In this document: positions 57,021 through 64,000 of the stretch, one piece after another
How the letters are laid out: every line of letters starts with the position of its first letter
Numbering within the stretch: the first letter of the stretch is position 1
Assembly (NCBI RefSeq): GCF_024505145.1
Contig: NZ_JANIAA010000003.1
Coordinates: forward strand, 1 to 64,000
Length of the DNA stretch: 64,000 nt
Direction of reading: 5' to 3'
From: Streptomyces rugosispiralis
Lineage (GTDB): Bacteria > Actinomycetota > Actinomycetes > Streptomycetales > Streptomycetaceae
The notes under the pieces: model-generated
Databases searched by the model: none
Told to the model about the DNA's origin: nothing
The model's input: only the letters and a program-made list of their open reading frames with translations
Translations under genes and position numbers: made by a program

Positions 57021-58595
57021 ATGCCGTCCCCCCGCTCCGCGGACCATCCCGCCGTATCGCCTCCCCAGCGTGACACGGTGGACGCCCTCATCTCGCAGAC
57101 CCGGCGGCTCCGCGGCGGGCTCGACGCCGTCCGCCGCGACACCGTCGCGGAGCTGGGCGGCACGGATGACGCGCAGGTGCGCTGGCAACGCGCGCTGTGC
57201 GAGCTCGCCGTCCACCAGCTGGACGATCTGGGCCGACATCTGGGCGAGCTGCGCGAGGGACTGCCCGCCGATGCCGCCGATGCCGCCGATGCCGCCGATG
57301 CCGCCGATGCCGCCGAGACGACGGTCGAGCCATCCGAGCCGGTCGACTCCCCCGAGACGGCCGATCCCGCCGGGCCCGAGGCGGACGCAACGGCCGGGAG
57401 CGAGGCCGCCGGTCATGCCCCCACCGGCCACGGTTCGCCGCTGAGCCGGGTCGGCAGCGCCGAGTGGAACCTCCTCACCGACGAGGTGACCTGGTCCGAC
57501 GAGCTCTGCCGGATCTTCGGCCGCGACCCCGGGGACGGCGGGCTCACCCTCGACGAGCTGCCCTCCTGGGTCTTCTCCGAGGACCAGCCGATCCTGACCG
57601 GGATGGTCACGGACTGCCTGGTGGACGGAAAGCCCATCGACGGCGAGTTCCGTGTCGTGCGCGAGGACGAGGCGGTGCGCACCGTCCATATGGCGGGCGA
57701 GCCGGTGCTCGACACCGACGGCAGCACCGCCTCCATGTGGGCCGTGCTCCGGGACGTGAGCGAGCTGCGCCGCAGCGAGCGGGCGGTGCGCGAGAGCCGG
57801 GACACACTGCGCCACCAGCGGCGGATCGCCCGGACCGAGCGCCGGCTGGCCGTGGAGGTGCAGGAGGCCGTGCTGCCGCCGTGGCGCGGCTCCCTCCGGC
57901 TGCCGGCCCGTGACGGCTTCCCGGGCGCCGGTCCGGCGCCCGGCGACGCCGCCCTCGACCTCGCCGCCCACTACCTCCCGTCCGAGTCCAGCGCCCAGAT
58001 CGGCGGCGACTGGTACGACGCGCTCGAACTCCCGGGTGGCGACACCCTGCTGAGCGTCGGCGGTCTCACCGGCCACGGGGTGACCGCCACCTGCGGCATG
58101 GCCATGCTGCTGGGCGCCGTGCGCGGCATGGCGGTGGCCGGGATCGAGCCCGGCACGCTGATGGAGCGGCTCAACCAGTTGCTCGCCGTCTCCTCCCAGC
58201 CCGCGCTGGTCGGCGCCGTCTGCGCACAGTACGACCCGCGCGCCCGCACCTTGGTGTGGGCGCGGGCCGGACACCCCGCCCCGCTGCTGTTCCGCGACGG
58301 GACGGGGCGCCCGCTGCGCTCTCCCGACGGCATGCTGCTCGGCGCCACGGCGGGCGCCGCGTACACCCAGTGCGAGGAGCGGCTGGAGCCGGGCGATCTG
58401 CTGGTGCTGCACACCGGACGGCTCGCCCGGGACGCCGAGGGCGCCACCGAGCGGCTGCTCGCGCTCGCGCCACGGCTGACCGCCGCCCACGGCGCACAGG
58501 AGTGCGTACGGACGGTGGCCGAGGCGTTCGGCGACGAGCCGCGCGAGAACGACGCCTGCGTGCTGATCGCCAGGGTCACCGGCGCCCGCGCATGA
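57021..58595 (+). CDS. PAS-domain PP2C-type (SpoIIE-like) serine phosphatase
   Basis: About 524 aa. N-terminal helical part (about 20-80), a low-complexity Ala-Asp stretch from five GATGCCGCC units (57270-57314), a PAS domain (about 140-250; SAEWNLLTDEVTWSDELCRIFG), then a coiled linker and a PP2C/SpoIIE catalytic domain with SSAQIGGDWYDAL and GHPAPLLF metal-site motifs. Such enzymes act on anti-anti-sigma factors. The ATG at 57021 has GGAGA upstream; an ATG at 56943 is less likely. No sigma-factor genes are near. Confidence 0.87.
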   Translation: MPSPRSADHPAVSPPQRDTVDALISQTRRLRGGLDAVRRDTVAELGGTDDAQVRWQRALCELAVHQLDDLGRHLGELREGLPADAADAADAADAADAAETTVEPSEPVDSPETADPAGPEADATAGSEAAGHAPTGHGSPLSRVGSAEWNLLTDEVTWSDELCRIFGRDPGDGGLTLDELPSWVFSEDQPILTGMVTDCLVDGKPIDGEFRVVREDEAVRTVHMAGEPVLDTDGSTASMWAVLRDVSELRRSERAVRESRDTLRHQRRIARTERRLAVEVQEAVLPPWRGSLRLPARDGFPGAGPAPGDAALDLAAHYLPSESSAQIGGDWYDALELPGGDTLLSVGGLTGHGVTATCGMAMLLGAVRGMAVAGIEPGTLMERLNQLLAVSSQPALVGAVCAQYDPRARTLVWARAGHPAPLLFRDGTGRPLRSPDGMLLGATAGAAYTQCEERLEPGDLLVLHTGRLARDAEGATERLLALAPRLTAAHGAQECVRTVAEAFGDEPRENDACVLIARVTGARA

Positions 58596-58630
58596 CGCGG
58601 TGCCCCGCGTCGCCGCGGCACGGTGAACGG

Positions 58631-58693
58631 CCCCTCGTACGGCGTTGACCCCGCGTGAGACGTCAGCCCCTCGTACGGCGTTGACCCCGCGTG
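58631..58693. repeat. 27-bp direct repeat in a convergent intergenic region
   Basis: Identical 27-base copies at 58631-58657 and 58667-58693 (36-bp period), each starting CCCCTCGTACGGCG and ending ACCCCGCGTG. A further stretch up to 58736 repeats TCGTCATGCCC and TTCGTACGGCG. It lies between two genes that converge. Confidence 0.85.
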
Positions 58694-58745
58694 TTGCCCT
58701 TCGTCATGCCCCTCGTCATGCCCTTCGTACGGCGTGGCCCGGTCG

Positions 58746-60254
58746 CTAGACGGCCGCGCTCCTGGCGATGGAGCCGGACCCTTTCAGCCCCGCTCCGCCC
58801 TTCCCCGTGCCTCCCTTCGGCATCACCTGCTGGATCTCCTCGCGCAGCTCCCGGATGGCGGGTGAGGTGCCGTACCGCCCGGTGAGCCGGTACATCTCGC
58901 GCAGCCGGTCCCAGGTGCGGTGCGAGGAGTTCTGCTCGATCGTCAGCAGCGCCATCCGGGCGTAGCGGTCGGCCTGCTCGGGATCGTCGCCGAGGAAACA
59001 GGCCGAGGCGATGGAGATGTGGTCGAAGATCTGGGACCGCTGGCGCCCGCCCTCCCGCATCCGCAGCGCCTTCTTGGCATGGCTCTGCGCGATCCCCGCC
59101 GCCGCCGGCTCGTGCTCGGCGAGCGTGCGGTAGACCAGCCCCTGCATCCCGTGCAGATCGGCCTCGTTGAACAGCTGCATCCAACTCGGCGCCGGACCGT
59201 CGTCCCGGTCCGAGACGAACAGCTCCTCCGCCTCGCCCAGGGCGCGCCGCACCGCCTGGCCCTGACCCTTGGACGCCTGGGCCCATGCCTCGATGGTGCA
59301 GAACATGGACCGGGTGCGTGGCAGCGCCGCCTCGCCCGCACCCGCCTTGGCCAGTCTCATCAGCTCCAGGGCGTCGTCCGGGCGGCCCAGGTGCACCATC
59401 TGCCGGGCGGCCCGGGAGAGCGCCTCGCTCGCCCGGGGCCGGTCGCCGCCCTCGCGGGCCGCGTGGGCGGCGATGACGAAGTACTTCTGGGCGGTCGGCT
59501 CCAGGCCGACGTCATGGGACATCCAGCCGGCGAGGACGGCCAGATTGGCCGCCACCCCCCACAGTCTGCGCTGCAGGTGCTCGGGGTGGCGATAGGCGAG
59601 CATGCCGCCCACCTCGTTGAGCTGGCCCACCACGGCCTTGCGCTGGAGCCCGCCGCCGCGGGCCGCGTCCCAGGCCCGGAAGACCTCGACCGAGGTCTCC
59701 AGGGCGTCGATCTCCTGGGAGCCCACGGGGGCGGCCTCGTAGCGGTCGAAGCCCACGGGCTCGACGGAGAGGGGATTGTCGGTACGGGGCGCGTCGGTCG
59801 CGAGGGTGGGGTCGGAGAGCAGAAAGTCGCTCATGGCACCGGTGATGGCGGATCCCGCGGCGAGCGCGGCACCCGCACCCACCAAGCCGCGTCGGTTGAA
59901 CATAAGGTCCATTCCCGTGAATTCGGTGAGGACCGCGGCCGTGGACTCGGGCGGCCAGAGCAGCCCGTCGCCGGACTGCCCCTTTCCCGCGCGCCCCCCT
60001 CGTCCGAACCCGAGATCCTCAGTGGTCACGACTCGACCGAGGCGCTCGGTGAACAGGGCCGCCAGCACCTTGGGCACGGGATCGCGCGGCGTCTCGCCGG
60101 TGTCGATCCAACGCCGCACCCGCGAGGTGTCGGTCGCCAGCTGCGGATGGCCCATGGCCGCCGCCTTCCGGTTCACGAGCCTCGCGAGCTCCCCCTTGGA
60201 CCAGCCGGCGAGGCCGAACAGGTCCGCAAGACGGGTGTTGGGTTCCCTCGTCAC
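58746..60254 (-). CDS. NsdA-like regulatory protein (helix-turn-helix plus TPR)
   Basis: A 502-aa protein. Its N-terminus (NTRLADLFGLAGWSKGELARLVNRKA) and the DTSRVRRWIDTGETPRDPVPKVLAALF segment are those of NsdA-type proteins, negative regulators of sporulation and antibiotics in Streptomyces. A hydrophobic stretch NRRGLVGAGAALAAGSAI follows, then TPR-like helices (about 180-450). NsdA of S. coelicolor is the described member, but there are paralogues, and the neighbourhood here (APH kinase, amidase) does not identify the orthologue. Confidence 0.82.
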   Translation of the reverse strand: MTREPNTRLADLFGLAGWSKGELARLVNRKAAAMGHPQLATDTSRVRRWIDTGETPRDPVPKVLAALFTERLGRVVTTEDLGFGRGGRAGKGQSGDGLLWPPESTAAVLTEFTGMDLMFNRRGLVGAGAALAAGSAITGAMSDFLLSDPTLATDAPRTDNPLSVEPVGFDRYEAAPVGSQEIDALETSVEVFRAWDAARGGGLQRKAVVGQLNEVGGMLAYRHPEHLQRRLWGVAANLAVLAGWMSHDVGLEPTAQKYFVIAAHAAREGGDRPRASEALSRAARQMVHLGRPDDALELMRLAKAGAGEAALPRTRSMFCTIEAWAQASKGQGQAVRRALGEAEELFVSDRDDGPAPSWMQLFNEADLHGMQGLVYRTLAEHEPAAAGIAQSHAKKALRMREGGRQRSQIFDHISIASACFLGDDPEQADRYARMALLTIEQNSSHRTWDRLREMYRLTGRYGTSPAIRELREEIQQVMPKGGTGKGGAGLKGSGSIARSAAV

Positions 60255-60501
60255 GTCAAGCCCCCAGGTTCCTCGGCTGACTTGACAGTAACGGTCCCGT
60301 CACGAGCCGTGCGACTATTCGCCAGGGTTCGCCAGGGTCCGCCAGATGGTGTGCCACCCGCACACGGGTGTGATGTAGGAGTGCGTTACCCGGCCCGGTG
60401 GCGGCTCGAGTTCGACCGAACCGCATTCCCCAGGGTGCGGCCCCGCCCCGGGGCCGGGTGCGTACGCAATTCGTCGGCACACGAAGGGATCTGTCTCGCC
60501 C

Positions 60502-61605
60502 ATGTACGCAGCATCGTCCTCCGTGTCCGCCCCGCCCCGGCCGTACCGGCGGCAGCTGCCCGGCAATGGGCCGTACCTCGATCCCGCCCCCGGCGGCCGG
60601 GCCAGGCGGACCGCCGCCCTCGGCCCCGTGCCGCCTCGCGGGAGACTCGACTTGTCCGGTCCACAGGGTGCGCAGCTGCGCACCGCGATCACCTCGGTCC
60701 ACCGCATCTGTCCGGAGTTCAACCCGGTGCAGGTGCTGCGGCGCAGCGGACGGTCCGTGCTCCTGATCGGGGCGACCGGGCGCAGCACGGCGGTGGCCAA
60801 GTGCCTGCTGGACCACTCCCCCGCGTGGGCCGAGCGGTTCCGCCGGGAAATAGCGATGTACCGGGCGTTCGTCCGCCAGCGCCCGCCGGTGCGGGTGCCC
60901 CGGCTGATCGCCGCCGACCCGGACAACTGCGCGCTGGTCATCGAGCGGATGCCCGGGCGGATCGCGGCCGCGCAGCGCCACCCCACCGAGCCCCCGCCGC
61001 GTGCCGATCTGGGCGCGGTGCTGGGTGCCATCCGCCGGATCAACCAGTGGCGGCCGCCCGCCGATCGGTTCGAGGCCCCCATCGACTACGCCGCCCGGCT
61101 GTCCCGCTATCACGAGCTCGGGCTGCTGACCGACCGGGACATGGGCGATCTGCAGAAGCTGCTGCGCGGCGTCTCGCACGCCTGCGGGCGGCAGACCCCG
61201 GTGCAGTTCTGCCACGGCGACGCCCTGTTGAACAACGTCCTGCTGTCCCCCGCGGGCCCGGTGCTCCTCGACTGGGACCACGCGGGCTGGTATCTGCCCG
61301 GCTATGACCTGGCCACGTTGTGGACCGTGCTGGGCGACGCCCCCGTCACCCGGCGCCAGATCAGCCAGTTGGCACAGGCCGCGGGCCCGGCCGCGCGGGA
61401 CTCCTTTCTGGTGAATCTGATGCTGGTGCTGACGCGGGAGATCCGGCAGTACGAGACCGCGGTGCAGCGCACCATGCACGACCCCGCTCCCGTGGTGCCG
61501 GGCGCGGTGCCGGCCGGTGAGGAGCAGCGGTTGCTGCTGCGCCGGCTGCACGACGACTGCGCGCTGGCCCGGCGCGCGGTGCGGGCGGCGGTCGGCACCC
61601 GCTGA
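60502..61605 (+). CDS. APH-family phosphotransferase
   Basis: A 367-aa kinase-fold protein. The catalytic loop [13 protein letters not shown] and metal-binding [17 protein letters not shown] are clear; an N-terminal Pro-rich tail of about 50 residues precedes the domain. It is divergent from the NsdA-like gene across a 247-bp region with short direct repeats. APH-type proteins phosphorylate small molecules such as aminoglycosides, choline or sugars; substrate unknown. A direct resistance role is unlikely given the context. Confidence 0.82.
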   Translation: MYAASSSVSAPPRPYRRQLPGNGPYLDPAPGGRARRTAALGPVPPRGRLDLSGPQGAQLRTAITSVHRICPEFNPVQVLRRSGRSVLLIGATGRSTAVAKCLLDHSPAWAERFRREIAMYRAFVRQRPPVRVPRLIAADPDNCALVIERMPGRIAAAQRHPTEPPPRADLGAVLGAIRRINQWRPPADRFEAPIDYAARLSRYHELGLLTDRDMGDLQKLLRGVSHACGRQTPVQFCHGDALLNNVLLSPAGPVLLDWDHAGWYLPGYDLATLWTVLGDAPVTRRQISQLAQAAGPAARDSFLVNLMLVLTREIRQYETAVQRTMHDPAPVVPGAVPAGEEQRLLLRRLHDDCALARRAVRAAVGTR

Positions 61606-61627
61606 GCGGAGGCGGGGTGCGGCCGCC

Positions 61628-61661
61628 CGGCGCGTCACCGGTCTGGACCGGTGACGCGCCG
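61628..61661 (+). terminator. Perfect 16-bp hairpin after the APH-family gene
   Basis: Arms 61628-61643 and 61646-61661 are exactly complementary around a 2-base loop. It lies 22 bp past the stop codon. Confidence 0.85.
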
Positions 61662-61702
61662 CAGGCGGGTGGACGTGCGAACGTCCGTCCGGGTGACGGC
61701 GA

Positions 61703-61731
61703 TTGACGCCACGCCTGGCAGCGCATATCTC
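61703..61731 (+). promoter_or_regulatory. Vegetative-type promoter of the amidase gene
   Basis: TTGACG (61703-61708), 17-bp spacer, TATCTC (61726-61731), about 40 bp upstream of the ATG. A GGAGG ribosome site follows at 61762-61766. Confidence 0.6.
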
Positions 61732-61772
61732 TAAGTGGCTCGGCTCGGCCCGGCCCGCTTGAGGAGGCTGCA

Positions 61773-63797
61773 ATGCCAGGATCCGCACAGGACAGCGCCC
61801 ACGACGCGAACAGAGCCCCGTCCGGTCCCACCCGGAGAACCACGCTGCGCACCGCGGGAGCCACGGCATCCGCCGCCCTTCTGCTCCCGCTGGTCTCCGC
61901 GACCCCCGCCGCCCATGCCGACCAGCGGCGGGCCGATGGGCCTGGTGCCGGCGGCGGCGCCCTGCAGCGCGCCTTCGCGGCCGCGGCCGCCGAGTACGGC
62001 GTTCCGCTGAGCGTGCTTCTGGGCGTGTCGTATCTCCAGTCGCGCTGGGACGGCCACGGCGGTGCGCCCAGTGTCACCGGCGGCTACGGCCCCATGCACC
62101 TCACCGACGCCCACGCCGCGCTGCTCACCGCCTCGCACCACAGCGAGGGCACCGAGGACGCGCGTGGCGATCTCGCCCGGCCGCCGCGGGTGCCCAAGGC
62201 CACCGTCCCCCAGCCCCGGCAGCTGCCCGCCCGGCTGCGCACCCTCAGCCGCGCGGCGGACCTCACCGGGCTGTCCGCGGAGGCGCTGCGCGGCGACGAG
62301 AGCGCCAATGTGCGCGGTGGCGCGGCGCTGCTGGCCGCCACGCAGAAGCGGCTGGGGCTCCCGTCGAGCAAGGACCCCGCCGACTGGTACGCGGCGGTGG
62401 CGGCCTACTCCGGCGCCGGTGACGCCGGAGCCGCCGCCTTCTTCGCCGACGAGGTGTACGGGGTGATCCGCGGCGGTGCCGCGCGGACGACCGCCGGTGG
62501 CGAGCGGGTCTCCCTCGACGCGGCCCCCGATGTCGCCCCGGACACCCGGCAGTTGCGGGCGCTCGGTCTGCCGTCCCGGGCCCGGGATCCGCGGGTCGAG
62601 GCCCCCAAGGACGTGTCCTGCGAGTGGATCCCGGCACCCTACGAGGAATTCGGGGACAACGACTACGGCAACCACGACCTGGGCGACCGCCCCTCCTCGC
62701 AGTCCGTCGACTACATCGTCATCCATGACACCGAGGGCTCCTGGGACACCACCATCAAGCTGGTCCAGGACCCCACCTATGTGTCCTGGCAGTACACTCT
62801 GCGCTCCTCCGACGGGCATATCGCCCAGCATGTGCCGCTCAAGGACGTGGCCTGGCACGCGGGCAACTGGTACGTCAACGCCAAGTCCATCGGCCTGGAG
62901 CACGAGGGGTTCCTGACCGCCCCGGACGCCTGGTACACGGAGGCGATGTACCGCTCCTCGGCGCGGCTGGTGCGCTACCTCGCCAGGCGGTTCGACATCC
63001 CGCTGGACCGCCAGCACATCCTGGGCCATGACAATGTGCCCGGCACCACCACCTCGACCATCAAGGGCATGCACACCGACCCCGGCCCCTACTGGGACTG
63101 GGCGCACTACTTCACCCTGCTCGGCGCGCCCTTCCGGCGCACCGCGGGCTCCTCCGGCGGTCTGGTCATCATCCGCCCCGACTACGGCACCAACCAGCCC
63201 GTCTACACCGACTGCGAGACGGCGGGCCAGGCATGTGCCCCGCACGGCTCGTCCGCGGTGCGGCTGCACACCGCGCCGAGCGCGGACGCCCCGCTGGTCA
63301 AGGACATCGGGCTGCGCCCGGACGGCGCGGACTCGACGACCGGGGTCAATGACACCGGCGCCCGCGCCACCACCGGACAGCAGTTCGCGGTCGCGGGGCA
63401 CGAGGGCGACTGGACGGCGATCTGGTACCTCGGCCAGCGGGCCTGGTTCCAGAACCCCAAGCGGCGGCCGACGGCGGTGAGCGCCGAGGGGCTCGTGGTG
63501 ACGCCCAAGGCCGGGTCGGCGGAGGTTCCGGTGTACGGCCGCGCCTACCCGGAGAAGGAGGCGTACCCGGAGGGGGTGCCGGTGCAGGCGGTCTCACCGC
63601 TGCCGTACAAGCTGCTCGCCGGGCAGTCCTATCCGCTGGGGCTCAGGGTGCGGGGCGAGTATCTGTGGGCGACCACCTTCGATCCGGCCGGTCACAAGGT
63701 GGTGCGCGGCCAGGACGTGTACTACCAGATCCAGTTCGGGCACCGGGTCGCGTTCGTCCGCGCCGCCGATGTGACGGTCCGGCGCTCGGGGAAGTGA
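61773..63797 (+). CDS. Tat-exported N-acetylmuramoyl-L-alanine amidase
   Basis: A 674-aa cell-wall hydrolase. Twin-arginine signal (TRRTTLRTAGATASAALLLPLVSA, cleavage after AHA). A helical, lysozyme-like N-terminal region (about 60-230) precedes an amidase_2 domain (about 300-440) with YIVIHDTEGSWDTT, SIGLEHEG and the zinc His in HILGHDNVPG. The C-terminal 220 residues look like SH3-type and wall-binding modules. It cuts the bond between MurNAc and the stem peptide. Own promoter and terminator are visible, so it is monocistronic. Confidence 0.9.
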   Translation: MPGSAQDSAHDANRAPSGPTRRTTLRTAGATASAALLLPLVSATPAAHADQRRADGPGAGGGALQRAFAAAAAEYGVPLSVLLGVSYLQSRWDGHGGAPSVTGGYGPMHLTDAHAALLTASHHSEGTEDARGDLARPPRVPKATVPQPRQLPARLRTLSRAADLTGLSAEALRGDESANVRGGAALLAATQKRLGLPSSKDPADWYAAVAAYSGAGDAGAAAFFADEVYGVIRGGAARTTAGGERVSLDAAPDVAPDTRQLRALGLPSRARDPRVEAPKDVSCEWIPAPYEEFGDNDYGNHDLGDRPSSQSVDYIVIHDTEGSWDTTIKLVQDPTYVSWQYTLRSSDGHIAQHVPLKDVAWHAGNWYVNAKSIGLEHEGFLTAPDAWYTEAMYRSSARLVRYLARRFDIPLDRQHILGHDNVPGTTTSTIKGMHTDPGPYWDWAHYFTLLGAPFRRTAGSSGGLVIIRPDYGTNQPVYTDCETAGQACAPHGSSAVRLHTAPSADAPLVKDIGLRPDGADSTTGVNDTGARATTGQQFAVAGHEGDWTAIWYLGQRAWFQNPKRRPTAVSAEGLVVTPKAGSAEVPVYGRAYPEKEAYPEGVPVQAVSPLPYKLLAGQSYPLGLRVRGEYLWATTFDPAGHKVVRGQDVYYQIQFGHRVAFVRAADVTVRRSGK

Positions 63798-63837
63798 GTC
63801 TGACGGGCCGTCAGTCCGCCGTATGACGGACGGCCGG

Positions 63838-63887
63838 GGGCCGTGAGCGACCGTACGGGCGTCTCACGGCCCGCGGCGAAGGTTTTT
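63838..63887 (+). terminator. Rho-independent terminator after the amidase gene
   Basis: GGGCCGTGAG (63838-63847) pairs with CTCACGGCCC (63863-63872), loop 15 bases, followed after 10 bases by TTTTT (63883-63887). A second hairpin with one mismatch (63806-63835) stands just before it. Confidence 0.8.
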
Positions 63888-63888
63888 C

Positions 63889-63945
63889 GGCGCTGCTTGT
63901 CTCAGCGCTGCTTGTCTCAGCGCCGCTTCGCTCAGCGCTGCTGGA
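63889..63945. repeat. 15-bp tandem repeats spanning a stop codon
   Basis: Copies of CTCAGCGCTGCTTGT begin at 63901 and, with small changes, 63916 and 63931; a partial copy precedes at 63889. On the minus strand each unit brings the same in-frame TGA, so the end of the gene that stops at 63932 is followed by further stops at 15-bp steps. Confidence 0.8.
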
Positions 63946-64000
63946 ACATCTCCGCGGGCAGCGGCTTGAGCAGCCGGTAGAGATCGTCGGTGATCGGCCG
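63932..64000 (-). CDS. C-terminal end of an unidentified gene (cut by the window)
   Basis: 22 codons on the minus strand, RPITDDLYRLLKPLPAEMFQQR then TGA, in frame to the window edge. The reading has the bias of Streptomyces coding DNA. Too short to name. Confidence 0.55.
   Translation of the reverse strand, partial: RPITDDLYRLLKPLPAEMFQQR

Noticed and set aside
57021..58595. Sigma-B type promoter (GGGTAT at 56919) for the phosphatase gene
   Set aside because: No matching -35 GnnT at 14-16 bp was present.
60502..61605. Aminoglycoside resistance gene
   Set aside because: The family is broad and the setting, next to a developmental regulator and a wall amidase, does not support a resistance role.

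Overview
The window is typical Streptomyces chromosome. Base composition is very GC-rich with GC-biased third positions, ATGA/GTGA start-stop overlaps are frequent, and it carries lineage markers: a CvnABCD conservon, a WhiB-like protein, an NsdA-like regulator, a mycothiol-dependent dehydrogenase and short Streptomyces-type interspersed repeats. I saw no rRNA, tRNA or CRISPR array. Apart from one small IS200/IS605-like remnant there is no mobile element; the region looks like core or near-core chromosome with local decay.

Layout. 1-12240: acetoacetyl-CoA synthetase, a GH31 glycosidase, a VanX-type dipeptidase, a polyamine-type ABC transporter (potABDC order on the minus strand) and, divergent from it, an OB-fold/thiolase pair. 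12241-21340: glpF-glpK, the conservon, a small membrane protein, then a flavin reductase plus Rieske ferredoxin. 21355-29038: an IclR regulator and a glycine-betaine/one-carbon operon made of formaldehyde (mycothiol) dehydrogenase, dimethylglycine oxidase, Rieske oxygenase and betaine aldehyde dehydrogenase. 29111-39057: an orphan Ig-like repeat protein and a three-gene condensin-like (MukBEF/JetABC-type) operon. 39188-46017: a 5-oxoproline regulon, with DUF969-DUF979-pcp-DUF2891 (the last one broken) on one side and pxpABC on the other, flanking a GntR/FCD regulator. 46014-54921: a WhiB-like gene, decayed DNA, and a minus-strand ladder of genes joined mostly by 4-bp overlaps (two GT4 glycosyltransferases, SGNH hydrolase, 5-oxoprolinase, truncated ankyrin protein). 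55283-64000: a HEAT-like protein, a PAS-PP2C phosphatase, an NsdA-like regulator, an APH-family kinase, a Tat-exported amidase and the 3' end of an unidentified gene.

How it fits together. Two regulatory circuits can be read from the DNA. (1) A palindrome GATCGTTnAACGATC lies inside the -35/-10 spacer of both the pxpA promoter and the DUF969 promoter, so the intervening GntR regulator probably controls uptake, release and hydrolysis of 5-oxoproline. (2) A 14-8-14 bp inverted repeat occurs between iclR and the Rieske ferredoxin, and again just after the -10 of the dehydrogenase operon. This ties the ferredoxin/reductase pair to the distant Rieske oxygenase as a probable three-component betaine demethylase. 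The least understood system is the condensin-like operon: it has no nuclease partner next to it and its ATPase carries a long acidic disordered insert with four copies of a short motif. Start sites were moved from the longest ORF where ribosome sites or overlaps argued for it. All functions are inferred by reading family motifs, without database searches.
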